From: Tenuifilaceae bacterium CYCD
Lineage (GTDB): Bacteria; Bacteroidota; Bacteroidia; Bacteroidales; Tenuifilaceae
Length of the DNA: 64,000 nt
Direction of reading: 5' to 3'
Assembly (NCBI GenBank): GCA_036322835.1
Contig: AP027304.1
Span: forward strand, 3,286,001 to 3,350,000
Shown: one piece after another, positions 53,678 through 62,401 of the stretch
How positions within the stretch are numbered: position 1 is the stretch's first letter
Layout: each line of letters starts with the position of its first letter
The notes under the pieces: model-generated
The model's input: the letters and a program-made list of their open reading frames with translations, nothing else
The model's database searches: none
Told to the model about the DNA's origin: nothing
Made by a program: the position numbers and the translations under genes

Positions 53678-55903
53678 CTATTTGGTTTCTGTTCTATACT
53701 GTTCCTCTGAAATGGTAAAACCATCCTTGAAGAAGAAAACTACACCCCATTCATGATCCACTCTGGTATAGAAAGTAATTTTATCGTTTCGGTTATATAC
53801 CGTTCGAGTTATAATAATTCTAGGAAGACGAATAACCTCATCGGTACGTTCTCTAGTATATTTTCTAGTGATATCATCGGGAGTAAGCAAATTAACAACC
53901 CGTTCGGCATCCTCGCTACCAATTGTTGAACTCATTTTCTCAGCAACTAATTTCAAACGTAAAGCAGCATCTCGCTTCTTTTGATCTTCCAACTTAAGTT
54001 TTTGTTCAACTAGAGCCTTTGCATTAGACTCTTCTTCCCGTTTCTTCCTTTCAGCCTCCTTTTTAACCTTTTCTTCCTCAATTTTTCGTTGCTCTTCCTT
54101 TGCTTTTGCATCGGCAATGGCCCTTTCCTCTGCTTCCTTTTTAAGTCTCTCTATTTCCTGTGCAGTTGCCTCTTGCTCTGCTTTCCGTTTTGCCTCTTCA
54201 GCCAATCGTGCTTTTTCAGTCTCTTCTTTAATTCGTTGTTCTTCCTTTATTTTTGCTTCCTCTTCCGCTTTTCTTTTTTCTTCCTCAGCTAATCGAATCT
54301 TCTCTGCTTCATGTTTTACTCTATCTTCCTCTAATTTTTTCTGTTCTGCAATTTTTTTTGCATCTTCCTCTGCTTTTATTCGGGCTGCCTCAGCCGCCTT
54401 TGCACGGGACTCTTCCTCAATACGTTTTTGCTCAGCAATTTTCTTAGCATCATCCTCTGCCTTTATTCGGGCTTCCTCTATGGCTTTAGCACGAGCCTCT
54501 GCCTCTTTTTTCAATACTTCTTCCTTAGCCTTTGCCTCTGCAATTGCACGATCATCTGCTTCTTTTTTCAAGCGTTCTTGCTCTTTAATTCTAGCCTCTT
54601 CATCGGACTTGCGTTTTGCCTCTTCTGCCAAGCGAACCTTCTCGGCCTCTTGTTTTAATTTTTCCTCTTCTAGCCTCTTTTGTTCTGCAAGTTTTTTTGC
54701 ATCTTCCTCAGCTTTTATTCGGGCTACCTCAGCCGCCTTTGCACGAGACTCCTCTTCAATTCGTTTCTGCTCAGCAATTTTTTTAGCCTCTTCCTCAGCC
54801 TTTATTCTTGCCTCCTCAGCAGCCTTAACCTTGGCTTCCTCCTCTTTTTTGCGCAATTCTTCTTTTGCTTTTGTTTCAGCAATAGCTCGTTCCTCTGCCT
54901 CTTTCTTAATTCGTTCCTGCTCTTTTATTTTTGCCTCCTCGTCTGCTTTACGTTTAGCCTCTTCAGCCAACCGAACCTTCTCCGCCTCTTGCTTAATTTT
55001 CTCCTCCTCAAGTTTCTTCTGCTCAGCAATACGCTTTGCCTCTTCAGCGGCTTTTATTCGTGCCTCTTCAGCAGCCTTTATTCGTGCCTCTTCCTCCAAT
55101 CTTTTCTGTTCAGCAATTCGTTTGGCCTCTTCTTCCTGACGCTTGCGCATTTCTTCGGCAGCTTTAACCCTTGCTTCCTCTTCTTTCTTCTTGGCTTCTG
55201 CCTTTGCTTGAGCCTCGGCTTGAGCTCTGGCAAGAGCTTCTGCCTTTATTCGCTCAGCCTCTTTTTGCTTAGCTTCAACTTCGGCTTTCTTCTTTGCCTC
55301 CTCCTCCTCTTTACGTTTCTGAGCTTCGGCAACCATTTGTTGTTTTTTTGCTTCCTCGGCCTTCGCGGCTTCCTCTTTCTCTTGCTTTTTAATTTCCTCG
55401 GCAAGCGCCTTGGTTTCTTTTTCTATCTGCTTTTGAATAGTACTGGAGTAATCCAAATCATAGTCAAAATCATCAATGTCGGAAGCGTAACGTACCTTGG
55501 CTACAGGATTTTTGTATATCAGCAATTCCTTTTCATTGGCCTGCTTAAACAGCTCTACCTCAAACTGCTTTACCTGCTCAATATCTTTTCTGAAGGATTC
55601 TGGAACTTTGGTATCAATCTCAATTTTTTTTGTCACATAACCCGCCTTTTCAAAGGACAAAATAAAATCGCTATTATACTCTAGGTTAACCTCAAATCGA
55701 CCACTACTAACAGGCACTTCCTCAATAACTTGCCCATTGCGATAAAGCACAATTTTAGATCCAGCAGTATCACCCTTTTTAATTATCAAACGCACCAAAA
55801 CCTTTAACGCTCCTTGAGAATAAATACGTTCAGTTGGTATTGTTAATAGGAACAATAGGGCAAATAAAACAAGGATTGACTGTTTGTATTTATGTTGTAC
55901 CAT
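53678..55903 (-). CDS. Secreted protein with a long charged helical repeat region (TolA-like)
   Basis: 741 residues. Signal peptide (~1-28), then a small beta domain (~30-105; IVLYRNGQVIEEVPVSSGRFEV, FEKAGYVTKKIEI, resembling a PEGA or carboxypeptidase-regulatory-like fold), then a long Glu/Lys/Ala/Arg-rich helix (~150-650) built on a ~113-residue repeat with units such as RIKAEEDAKKIAEQKRIEEE. The C-terminal ~80 residues are a distinct globular part (IIITRTVYNRNDKITFYTRVDHEWG). It could span the periplasm like TolA, with the C-terminal part binding a partner. No further function can be named. It ends 18 bases before the molybdoenzyme gene starts, so it may be co-transcribed with it. Confidence 0.7.
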   Translation of the reverse strand: MVQHKYKQSILVLFALLFLLTIPTERIYSQGALKVLVRLIIKKGDTAGSKIVLYRNGQVIEEVPVSSGRFEVNLEYNSDFILSFEKAGYVTKKIEIDTKVPESFRKDIEQVKQFEVELFKQANEKELLIYKNPVAKVRYASDIDDFDYDLDYSSTIQKQIEKETKALAEEIKKQEKEEAAKAEEAKKQQMVAEAQKRKEEEEAKKKAEVEAKQKEAERIKAEALARAQAEAQAKAEAKKKEEEARVKAAEEMRKRQEEEAKRIAEQKRLEEEARIKAAEEARIKAAEEAKRIAEQKKLEEEKIKQEAEKVRLAEEAKRKADEEAKIKEQERIKKEAEERAIAETKAKEELRKKEEEAKVKAAEEARIKAEEEAKKIAEQKRIEEESRAKAAEVARIKAEEDAKKLAEQKRLEEEKLKQEAEKVRLAEEAKRKSDEEARIKEQERLKKEADDRAIAEAKAKEEVLKKEAEARAKAIEEARIKAEDDAKKIAEQKRIEEESRAKAAEAARIKAEEDAKKIAEQKKLEEDRVKHEAEKIRLAEEEKRKAEEEAKIKEEQRIKEETEKARLAEEAKRKAEQEATAQEIERLKKEAEERAIADAKAKEEQRKIEEEKVKKEAERKKREEESNAKALVEQKLKLEDQKKRDAALRLKLVAEKMSSTIGSEDAERVVNLLTPDDITRKYTRERTDEVIRLPRIIITRTVYNRNDKITFYTRVDHEWGVVFFFKDGFTISEEQYRTETK
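54240..55030 (-). repeat. Tandem ~339-bp coding repeats in the TolA-like gene
   Basis: The block encoding AEKVRLAEEAKRK recurs with starts 339 bases apart (around 54973, 54634 and 54295 on the plus-strand numbering), that is 113 codons. Two units are nearly complete and a third is diverged. The complementary strand carries long Ser/Phe-rich open frames that are only its shadow. Confidence 0.75.
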
Positions 55904-55992
55904 TTACGCTAACTCAATTTTAGGATTGATTTAATGCATCAATTCAATAACAAAAAAAAGAAAAAAATTTAATATTTCTACGAAAACAATAA

Positions 55993-57021
55993 CTAATCTG
56001 TTCTACACCCTTCAATTATTTCTTTTTTGGCTTTACTCTTGTTATTAATTATATCATAAAAATCATCAATGAAACGAATTGCTTTACTCCTAGTTTTTAT
56101 ATCTAAATAGTTAAACGAATCGATACAATGAATTATTTCGCTCCTTTTATCATTAAATAGCTGGAAAGCATACTCAAACTCTTCTGCATTTCGACAATAG
56201 CCATTGAAATACCTTTCGGTAACCGATTTTATTGGCAGATGCTCAGCAGGTAGGGCGTAAGGAGCATCAACAAAACCAGAAAAATCAAAATCAAAGGGAA
56301 TAGGAATTGGAGGTGCAGCAATATATGGTTCAAATAAAGTAATATTATGTAACGCTTTAATGGACCAATCGGTATGCCCAATCATAAACTGAAAAAGAGA
56401 CATACTAGTTGCTAAGGTATGATTACAAGCATTAGGGTGAATATTTTTTCTCTCATCAAGAGTTGCATTAAGTCGAACAGCCAGCATTTCAGAAGGTTCT
56501 ATAAAAAAACCCAGCATATCAACTCTTTTATCGGAGATTTTATCAATAAGGCTGACCCTTACCAATCGAACCTGATAACTATATGGTGAAATAATGCTGT
56601 ATAATTTATAGATCAAATATTCTTTAAAAAGCAACTCTTGGTACTGAGACCTATCAAAGCATTGAAGCACTAACTTAACTTTATCAACACCCTCAAATGG
56701 TGTATTTCTTACATCTTTATGGTTAAATTTCACCCATAAAGGAGGCTGAGAACAGTTATTGGGGTTTCTACGGAAAATGCCGCGAGTTTTAATATCAACA
56801 TCAAATTTAGACATCCCGCCCCAAATATTCTTATAGCGCAATAAGGCACTATGAAACATCGGACTACTATCGTAATCTCTTTTTAACTCATCAAAATTAT
56901 AGTGTAATTCTACTTCAAGTAACGAAGTATCGGCAAACAGCAAAGGTTCTACCTCCTGTGCAAGCAAAGACTTAAAAACAAATACTGAAATAAAAGCAAG
57001 CAGGTACAATTTACCAAACAT
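55993..57021 (-). CDS. Secreted protein of unknown function, possibly CotH-like kinase fold
   Basis: 342 residues with a signal peptide (MFGKLYLLAFISVFVFKSLLAQ). I do not recognise a firm family. Segments KTRGIFRRNP..., WVKFNHKDVRNTPFEGVDKV, MIGHTDWSIKALHNITLF and IPFDFDFSGFVDAPY recall the order of atypical secreted kinases of the CotH type: an R-G motif, a Lys-bearing strand, an HxN-like loop and a DFD motif. That is inference from eye only. It lies 89 bases before the TolA-like gene on the same strand. Confidence 0.55.
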   Translation of the reverse strand: MFGKLYLLAFISVFVFKSLLAQEVEPLLFADTSLLEVELHYNFDELKRDYDSSPMFHSALLRYKNIWGGMSKFDVDIKTRGIFRRNPNNCSQPPLWVKFNHKDVRNTPFEGVDKVKLVLQCFDRSQYQELLFKEYLIYKLYSIISPYSYQVRLVRVSLIDKISDKRVDMLGFFIEPSEMLAVRLNATLDERKNIHPNACNHTLATSMSLFQFMIGHTDWSIKALHNITLFEPYIAAPPIPIPFDFDFSGFVDAPYALPAEHLPIKSVTERYFNGYCRNAEEFEYAFQLFNDKRSEIIHCIDSFNYLDIKTRSKAIRFIDDFYDIINNKSKAKKEIIEGCRTD

Positions 57022-57092
57022 AACTCCATTTTCTACAAATTTATGCTAAAAATGGAATTATGTTATAACTTAAAATGAAACTTTAGAATATC

Positions 57093-58202
57093 TTAACTTG
57101 ATGTTTTTCGGTACCGTAACACTGCCCATGTTAGTGTTAACAGGGCTAGTATTGAGATAAAACCAAATTGTACTTTGATATCGGCAAAATTAGAGCCTTT
57201 GAGAATTACCATCCGGTTCACGTCCATAAAGTAATAGAGTGGGTTTATTTTATTGAATAATTGTGCCCACTGAGGCATACTTTCGGTGGAAGTAAACAAT
57301 CCGCTCATCAGTATAAAAAGAATCATAAAGAAATACGACATAAACATTACCTGCTGCTGATTATCGGCTGCTGTAGAAAGGATCAACCCTCCCGATAGTG
57401 CTACCAACAAGTATATTGATGCAAAGCCAAAAAGCAATGGAATACTACCCGCAATGGTTAAGTTAAACACTAATCGGGCAATGAGCAAACCAAATGCCAA
57501 CTCAAAAAGCGCAATAATCCAGAATGGAATTAACTTCCCAACTATAAACTGATAACGCTTAATTGGCGTAACATTTATCTGCTCAATGGTTCCCAACTCC
57601 TTTTCGCGCACAATGTTCAGTGCGGTTAAAAACATCCCCACAACCGTTACCAATATTACCAGAATACCCGGAACCATGTAAAGTTTATAGTTTAACTCAG
57701 GATTGTACCAGTGCCTTACCTTTGTTGCTATTGCGGGCTTAAACTGTTCAACATTTTGAATTCCTATTTTAGCTGAATACCCTGCAACAATTGATGATGT
57801 ATATCCATTTATCAGCGATGCTGCCGTGCCATTTATTGCATTAACCAGTAACTGCAATTCGACATTTTCACTTTTCACAATCTTTTCCTCAAAATCGTCC
57901 TCAATCACAAGAATAGCATCGGCCTGACTGTTATGAACCTTATCCATTGCACTATTTACGGATTGCTTTACCGGAATAATTGTGTAGAAAGGCGAGTTAA
58001 CAAATGCATTGATAAGTTCCCTTGAAGTTTTTGAATTATCAAAATCCACAACAGCCAGGTTGATATTCTTCATTTCCTGAGTTGCAGCATTAGCCAATAT
58101 AAGCAACTGCACAATTGGCAGCATAAATATTATTGGCAACATCGCCTTGTTTCTGAATATCTGAATGAATTCTTTTTGAAGTATAAATAGTATTGTTTTC
58201 AT
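57093..58202 (-). CDS. ABC-2 type permease, second of the efflux operon
   Basis: 369 residues. An N-terminal helix (IIFMLPIVQLLILANAATQ) is followed by a large periplasmic domain (~45-175) and five C-terminal helices with the ABC-2 motif NIVREKELGTIEQINVTPI. Layout matches YbhR/YbhS. It pairs with the upstream permease to form the pore of a drug or lipid exporter. Substrate unknown. The last gene of the minus-strand efflux operon. Confidence 0.88.
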   Translation of the reverse strand: MKTILFILQKEFIQIFRNKAMLPIIFMLPIVQLLILANAATQEMKNINLAVVDFDNSKTSRELINAFVNSPFYTIIPVKQSVNSAMDKVHNSQADAILVIEDDFEEKIVKSENVELQLLVNAINGTAASLINGYTSSIVAGYSAKIGIQNVEQFKPAIATKVRHWYNPELNYKLYMVPGILVILVTVVGMFLTALNIVREKELGTIEQINVTPIKRYQFIVGKLIPFWIIALFELAFGLLIARLVFNLTIAGSIPLLFGFASIYLLVALSGGLILSTAADNQQQVMFMSYFFMILFILMSGLFTSTESMPQWAQLFNKINPLYYFMDVNRMVILKGSNFADIKVQFGFISILALLTLTWAVLRYRKTSS

Positions 58203-58298
58203 GTTGTCGGTTATCTGTTTTCAGTTATCTGTTAAAACGGGTCTATCTGTGTTCTTTCGTCATCAACTTAACTGTTGTCGGTTATCGGTTATCTGTTT
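58203..58298. repeat. Spacer with repeated GTTATC(T)GTT units
   Basis: GTTGTCGGTTATCTGTT at 58203 and GTTGTCGGTTATCGGTTATC at 58273 share one unit, with a shortened copy CAGTTATCTGTT at 58222. The 148-base gap to the next gene holds no ORF. Simple-sequence spacer in an otherwise tight operon. Confidence 0.6.
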
Positions 58299-58350
58299 AT
58301 AATTAAATGTTTAGCCAGAACTCATAACTGATAACTTACAACAACATTTA

Positions 58351-59463
58351 TCATTCTAACCTCACTTTAAATTTTTTCACACTTAAGGCTAGGAAAAAGG
58401 CTGTCATTCCTAACATTATGGCTATCTCCTTCCATACATAAGCAAAGCCCTCCCCTTTTATCATAATGGTTTTTAGTGCCGACAGAAACCAACGTGGTGG
58501 CATTGCTAAGCTCAACCATTGTAGAACTTTAGGCATATTATCGATTGGAAAAATAAAACCCGATAGTAGAATGGTTGGAAGCATTAAAGCAAACATCGAC
58601 ATAAACATTGCGATGGCCTGTGTTTTGCTTAAAGTTGATATTAAAATACCTAACGATAGAGCAAGGAGTATAAAAATAAAACAAACCAAAAGCAAAAGAG
58701 CCAAACTTCCGCGTAACGGCAACCCAAATACAGTGTAACCCATTAATAGTATGATAATTGTATTAAAGAATGCCAAACTTATGTATGGTAAAACCTTACC
58801 AAATATGATTTGCGAAGGGCGCAATGGCGAAACCAACAGAATCTCCATCGTGCCTAGCTCTTTCTCGCGAGTAATCGAAATTGATGTCATCATTGCGGTG
58901 ATAAGCATAAGTATAAGCACCATTGTTCCGGGAACAAACATATAAACGGCCTTCAACTCCTCGTTGTAAAGCATTCTAGAGCGGATATCGAGCCTATTGG
59001 CTGAAATTCCATTATTATTCTGCTCGTTAGTAAATGTTGTTATTACTGCCTGAGCATAGTTAGCCAAAATACTTGCGGTATTCGGTTCCGATGCATCGGT
59101 AATGATTTGTACATCGGCCTTGTTATTCCTAATAAAATTCTCGGCAAAGTTTGGTTCATAAACAATAACCAACTTAACATCGCCAGCCTTGAATGCTTGG
59201 TCAATTTCAGCATCGGTTTTAATGTTACGCACTGGCAAAAAGTATCCCGATGCAGCTAACTTCTGGGTTAACTTCTGACTCAAGTAATCGTTGGATTTGT
59301 CGTAAATGGCAATTCTGGCATCCGATATCTCGTTGGATACAACGTATCCAAATATTATCAGCTGCAATACTGGCATCAGAATTACAATGAGTAAAGTGCG
59401 GGGGTCGCGGATTATATGTTTGAACTCCTTTACAAGGAAATCTCTGAATCTATTTTGTACCAT
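58351..59463 (-). CDS. ABC-2 type permease, first of the efflux operon
   Basis: 370 residues with the same layout as the next permease: first helix TLLIVILMPVLQLIIFGYVV, periplasmic domain to about residue 175, then five helices with SITREKELGTMEILLVSPLRP. The motif FKHIIRDPRTLL at the N-terminus is typical of the YbhS/YbhR group. Together they form a heterodimeric exporter channel. Confidence 0.88.
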   Translation of the reverse strand: MVQNRFRDFLVKEFKHIIRDPRTLLIVILMPVLQLIIFGYVVSNEISDARIAIYDKSNDYLSQKLTQKLAASGYFLPVRNIKTDAEIDQAFKAGDVKLVIVYEPNFAENFIRNNKADVQIITDASEPNTASILANYAQAVITTFTNEQNNNGISANRLDIRSRMLYNEELKAVYMFVPGTMVLILMLITAMMTSISITREKELGTMEILLVSPLRPSQIIFGKVLPYISLAFFNTIIILLMGYTVFGLPLRGSLALLLLVCFIFILLALSLGILISTLSKTQAIAMFMSMFALMLPTILLSGFIFPIDNMPKVLQWLSLAMPPRWFLSALKTIMIKGEGFAYVWKEIAIMLGMTAFFLALSVKKFKVRLE

Positions 59464-59566
59464 AATTCGTTGTTTGTTAATCGTTGTTTATTTTCAATGA
59501 GCTCGCAAAAAACGCTCGGTTGTTGATGGTGTTTCGACTGATTGACTATTAGGCTTTAAGGTTTTA

Positions 59567-59611
59567 TTTTAACTTTTAACTTCTAACTTTTAACTTTCTA
59601 CTTCTAACTCT
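59567..59611. repeat. Spacer with TTTTAACTT/CTAACTT repeats
   Basis: The gap between the ATPase and permease genes contains about six units of TTTTAACTT, CTTCTAACT and TTTAACTTTC, just before the ATPase stop codon. It is an A/T-rich tandem tract of unknown use. Confidence 0.55.
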
Positions 59612-60364
59612 CTACTCCACCCTCTGCCCTTGACGTGCCAACGATATAAATACCTCATTCATGCTGCTTGCAGAATACTCCTTCTTTAAATTTGCAGGTG
59701 TATTGAACGCTACCATCTTACCATCGACCAAAATCGCTACTCTATGGCAGTACTCGGCCTCGTCCATATAGTGTGTTGTGACAAATACCGTTGTTCCGGA
59801 GGCTGCAACTTCGTTAATCATCTCCCAGAATTGCCTACGGGCAATTGGGTCAACCCCACCAGTTGGTTCATCCAGAAAAACGATTGGTGGTTTATGAATC
59901 ATCGATACTGCAAACGATAGTCGTTGTCGCCAGCCAAGAGGTAACGAGCTAATCAGCACATCCCTAGAATCGTTCATCTGTAGATTGTTGATTAACTCAT
60001 CGGCTCTACTTTTGAGTTCACTCCCCCACAAGCCGTAAATCCCACCAAAAAACCTAATATTCTCCCAAACACTTAAATCGTTGTACAACGAGAATTTTTG
60101 GCTCATATAGCCAATATTTGCCTTAATTAAATCCGACTGTGTATATGCGTCGAAGCCAGCCACTTTCACATCGCCCGATGTTGGTTGCAGCAAACCACAT
60201 AGCATACGGATTGCGGTTGTTTTACCAGCACCATTGGCTCCCAAAAAGCCAAATATTTCGCCTTTGTAAACATTGAAGGTAAGATGATCGTCGGCCACAA
60301 ACGTGCCAAAGCGCTTCACCAAGTCCTTAACCTCAATTACGATATCGTTTTTTGAATTAGCCAT
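59612..60364 (-). CDS. ABC transporter ATPase with LPLGW signature, efflux operon
   Basis: 250 residues. Walker A GANGAGKTT, Walker B IVFLDEPTGGVDP and a switch His in FVTTHYMDEAEYC. The signature loop reads SSLPLGWRQRLSF instead of LSGGQ. The same non-canonical form is found in one half of YbhF, where one ATPase is canonical and the other is not. Here the two halves are separate genes; the partner is the next upstream ATPase. It drives the ABC-2 permeases. Confidence 0.9.
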   Translation of the reverse strand: MANSKNDIVIEVKDLVKRFGTFVADDHLTFNVYKGEIFGFLGANGAGKTTAIRMLCGLLQPTSGDVKVAGFDAYTQSDLIKANIGYMSQKFSLYNDLSVWENIRFFGGIYGLWGSELKSRADELINNLQMNDSRDVLISSLPLGWRQRLSFAVSMIHKPPIVFLDEPTGGVDPIARRQFWEMINEVAASGTTVFVTTHYMDEAEYCHRVAILVDGKMVAFNTPANLKKEYSASSMNEVFISLARQGQRVE

Positions 60365-60468
60365 AGTTTAAAAAAATTTAGAAGATAGCATTCAGAATAA
60401 AGAACTTAGAATTTTTAATAAAACCTTAGAATCCAAAACTAGTCACCTGTCACTCAAAGTCACCTTAT

Positions 60469-61377
60469 CTAACTCTCCATCATCTGAATAAAGCAATCCT
60501 CAATTCCAGCGTCAATGGATTTTACAATTGGATTCGAAATTCCTATTCCATTCAACTGATTAATTATACCTTCGGGTGTTTCATTGTTATTTATCGACGA
60601 AAAGTGTAACGCTCCGCCAAACAGGTACGCACCCTTACACGAATTAAACCCTCGCACCTCATTCAGTTTCAATGTAACATCGGGATGCTCAATGCTGAAT
60701 AATCTGTATGGATACTCTTTTGCAAATTGTTCAGGTTTATTAACTCCCAGTATTTCACCTTTCTGAATCAATGCAACCCTATCGCAAAGCGATGCTTCGT
60801 CCATGTAGGCTGTGGAAACCAAAATTGTAATTCCTTCGGCTTTCAACTTACGGAGTAAGCCCCAGAACTCCTTCCTCGAAACGGCATCAACACCTGTAGT
60901 TGGCTCGTCCAGAATTAGAACCTCCGGCTTGTGAATTAACGCACACGAAAGCGCCAATTTCTGTTTCATACCGCCGGAAAGTTTGCCAGCAGGACGGTTT
61001 TTAAATGGCTCAAGCATCTTATACACATCCTCAATCAGATGATAATTCTCCTCAATGGTGGTTCCAAAAACACCCGCAAAGAATTTCAGGTTTTCCTCCA
61101 CGCTCAAATCCTGATAAAGTGAGAATTGGCCGGGCATATACCCAAGGATATTTCGAACCTTTCGGTAATCGTTAACCACATCCAACTCGCAAACCTGTGC
61201 GCTTCCTTTATCGGGTAGCAGAAGCGTAGTCAAAATCCTCATCAAGGTGGTCTTCCCTGCACCATCGGGGCCAATTAAACCGAATAGTTCGCCACGCTCC
61301 ACACTTAAGGTTATATCCTTTAATGCCTTAACTGTGGCATAGGATTTTGAAACGTTGGTTATTTTGATTACGTTCAT
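60469..61377 (-). CDS. ABC transporter ATPase with canonical signature, efflux operon
   Basis: 302 residues. Walker A GPDGAGKTT, signature LSGGMKQKLAL, Walker B VLILDEPTTGVDA, and an altered switch segment VSTAYMDEASLC with Ala-Tyr where His is usual. It matches the N-terminal half of YbhF, including about 60 extra C-terminal residues. Together with the LPLGW partner it forms an asymmetric ATPase pair. Confidence 0.9.
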   Translation of the reverse strand: MNVIKITNVSKSYATVKALKDITLSVERGELFGLIGPDGAGKTTLMRILTTLLLPDKGSAQVCELDVVNDYRKVRNILGYMPGQFSLYQDLSVEENLKFFAGVFGTTIEENYHLIEDVYKMLEPFKNRPAGKLSGGMKQKLALSCALIHKPEVLILDEPTTGVDAVSRKEFWGLLRKLKAEGITILVSTAYMDEASLCDRVALIQKGEILGVNKPEQFAKEYPYRLFSIEHPDVTLKLNEVRGFNSCKGAYLFGGALHFSSINNNETPEGIINQLNGIGISNPIVKSIDAGIEDCFIQMMES

Positions 61378-61410
61378 TTTACTAGACTTTTAGATTGTTA
61401 GGCGTATTTT

Positions 61411-61459
61411 GTGACTTGTGACTTGTGACTATCAACTATCAACTATCAACTATCAACAA
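61411..61459. repeat. Short tandem repeats (GTGACTT and ATCAACT) in the operon spacer
   Basis: Three GTGACTT-type units (61411-61430) run into four ATCAACT units (61431-61459). A third example of a simple repeat tract in the gaps of this operon. Confidence 0.75.
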
Positions 61460-61489
61460 ACAACGAACAATTCACTTCAAACACATTAT

Positions 61490-62389
61490 TTACCTTATAA
61501 TACTTATCTCTACAGGCATTCCAATTTTATAAATACCCGAGGTGTTAGGAATACGCACTTTTGCGGCATATACCAAGTTAACTCTCTCATTACGTGTTTG
61601 TATTACTTTTGGAGTAAACTCGGCCTCCGATGCAATCCAGGTAATAGTTCCATCATTCTCTATTAATTTTCCTTCAGCACCATCGGTTATTACCTTAACT
61701 GTTGTTCCAATTTTAAAATCGGCGAGTTGAGTTTCATCTATATAAATTCGAGCATAAACGGTATCGAGTTTTGCCACACGGCACATAGGTTTTCCGGTAG
61801 TTACCAATTCGCCCTCGCGAACGTAACGAGCCACTACGGTTCCAGATGTAGGCGATAGAATTTTACAGCGATTTATTTGGTCATTAACTTGGTCAATTTG
61901 TGCAGTAATTGCAGCCATTTCAGCAGCCACACCGCTACGTTGAACCTCAATGCTACTTTTTTGACGTACAGCAATACTATAACGACCTTCCACATCGTCT
62001 AACTGACGCTGAGTTGCAGCGCTATCGGCCATCAAGCGTTTAACCCTATCGAGTTCAACTTTAATCACCTTAACCTGCTCCTCCTGTACTGCCACCTGGG
62101 CATTAATACTCTGTAACTTTGCTTTGGCAGCATCGGACTGAGCGTATAGCTGATTTAACTTAAGTTGAAGCTGAACGGTGTCAACCAGCGCGATTGGTTG
62201 ATTTTTCACAACAATATCACCCTCATCTACTTTAAGTTGTACCAACTTACCACTAACCTCCGACGAAACAGTAACATCATCGGTTTCAATATTTCCATAT
62301 GCATCGGATTCACCATTCTTGCTACCGCACGATGAAATAACCACAACTGCAAGCAACATCGACAAATATTTAATTCTACTGAAAATCAT
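61490..62389 (-). CDS. HlyD/YbhG-type membrane fusion lipoprotein of the efflux operon
   Basis: 299 residues. N-terminal lipobox (VVVISSCGSK) anchors it in a membrane. It has a barrel-sandwich half (YGNIETDDVTVSSEVSGKLV, LKVDEGDIVVKNQPIALVDT), a coiled-coil hairpin (~70-165) and the second half (SPTSGTVVARYVREGELVTTG) plus a beta-barrel. It bridges the ABC-2 pump and the TolC-type channel. Operon order TolC, HlyD, ATPase, ATPase, permease, permease fits YbhG-like systems. Confidence 0.9.
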   Translation of the reverse strand: MIFSRIKYLSMLLAVVVISSCGSKNGESDAYGNIETDDVTVSSEVSGKLVQLKVDEGDIVVKNQPIALVDTVQLQLKLNQLYAQSDAAKAKLQSINAQVAVQEEQVKVIKVELDRVKRLMADSAATQRQLDDVEGRYSIAVRQKSSIEVQRSGVAAEMAAITAQIDQVNDQINRCKILSPTSGTVVARYVREGELVTTGKPMCRVAKLDTVYARIYIDETQLADFKIGTTVKVITDGAEGKLIENDGTITWIASEAEFTPKVIQTRNERVNLVYAAKVRIPNTSGIYKIGMPVEISIIR

Positions 62390-62401
62390 ATCCTTATATT
62401 T

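Noticed and set aside
54117-55684. Long plus-strand ORFs (340 and 334 residues) rich in Ser/Ala/Phe or Phe/Leu/Cys
   Set aside because: They are the complement of the Glu/Lys/Ala repeat gene; composition mirrors its codons and no independent domain or start signal is seen.
61411-61459. Could the short repeats be a CRISPR array?
   Set aside because: Units are 7 bases and contiguous, without spacers of regular length, and no cas gene is in the window.
61418-61666. Plus-strand 82-residue ORF
   Set aside because: Begins in the tandem repeat tract and continues antisense to the HlyD-type gene.
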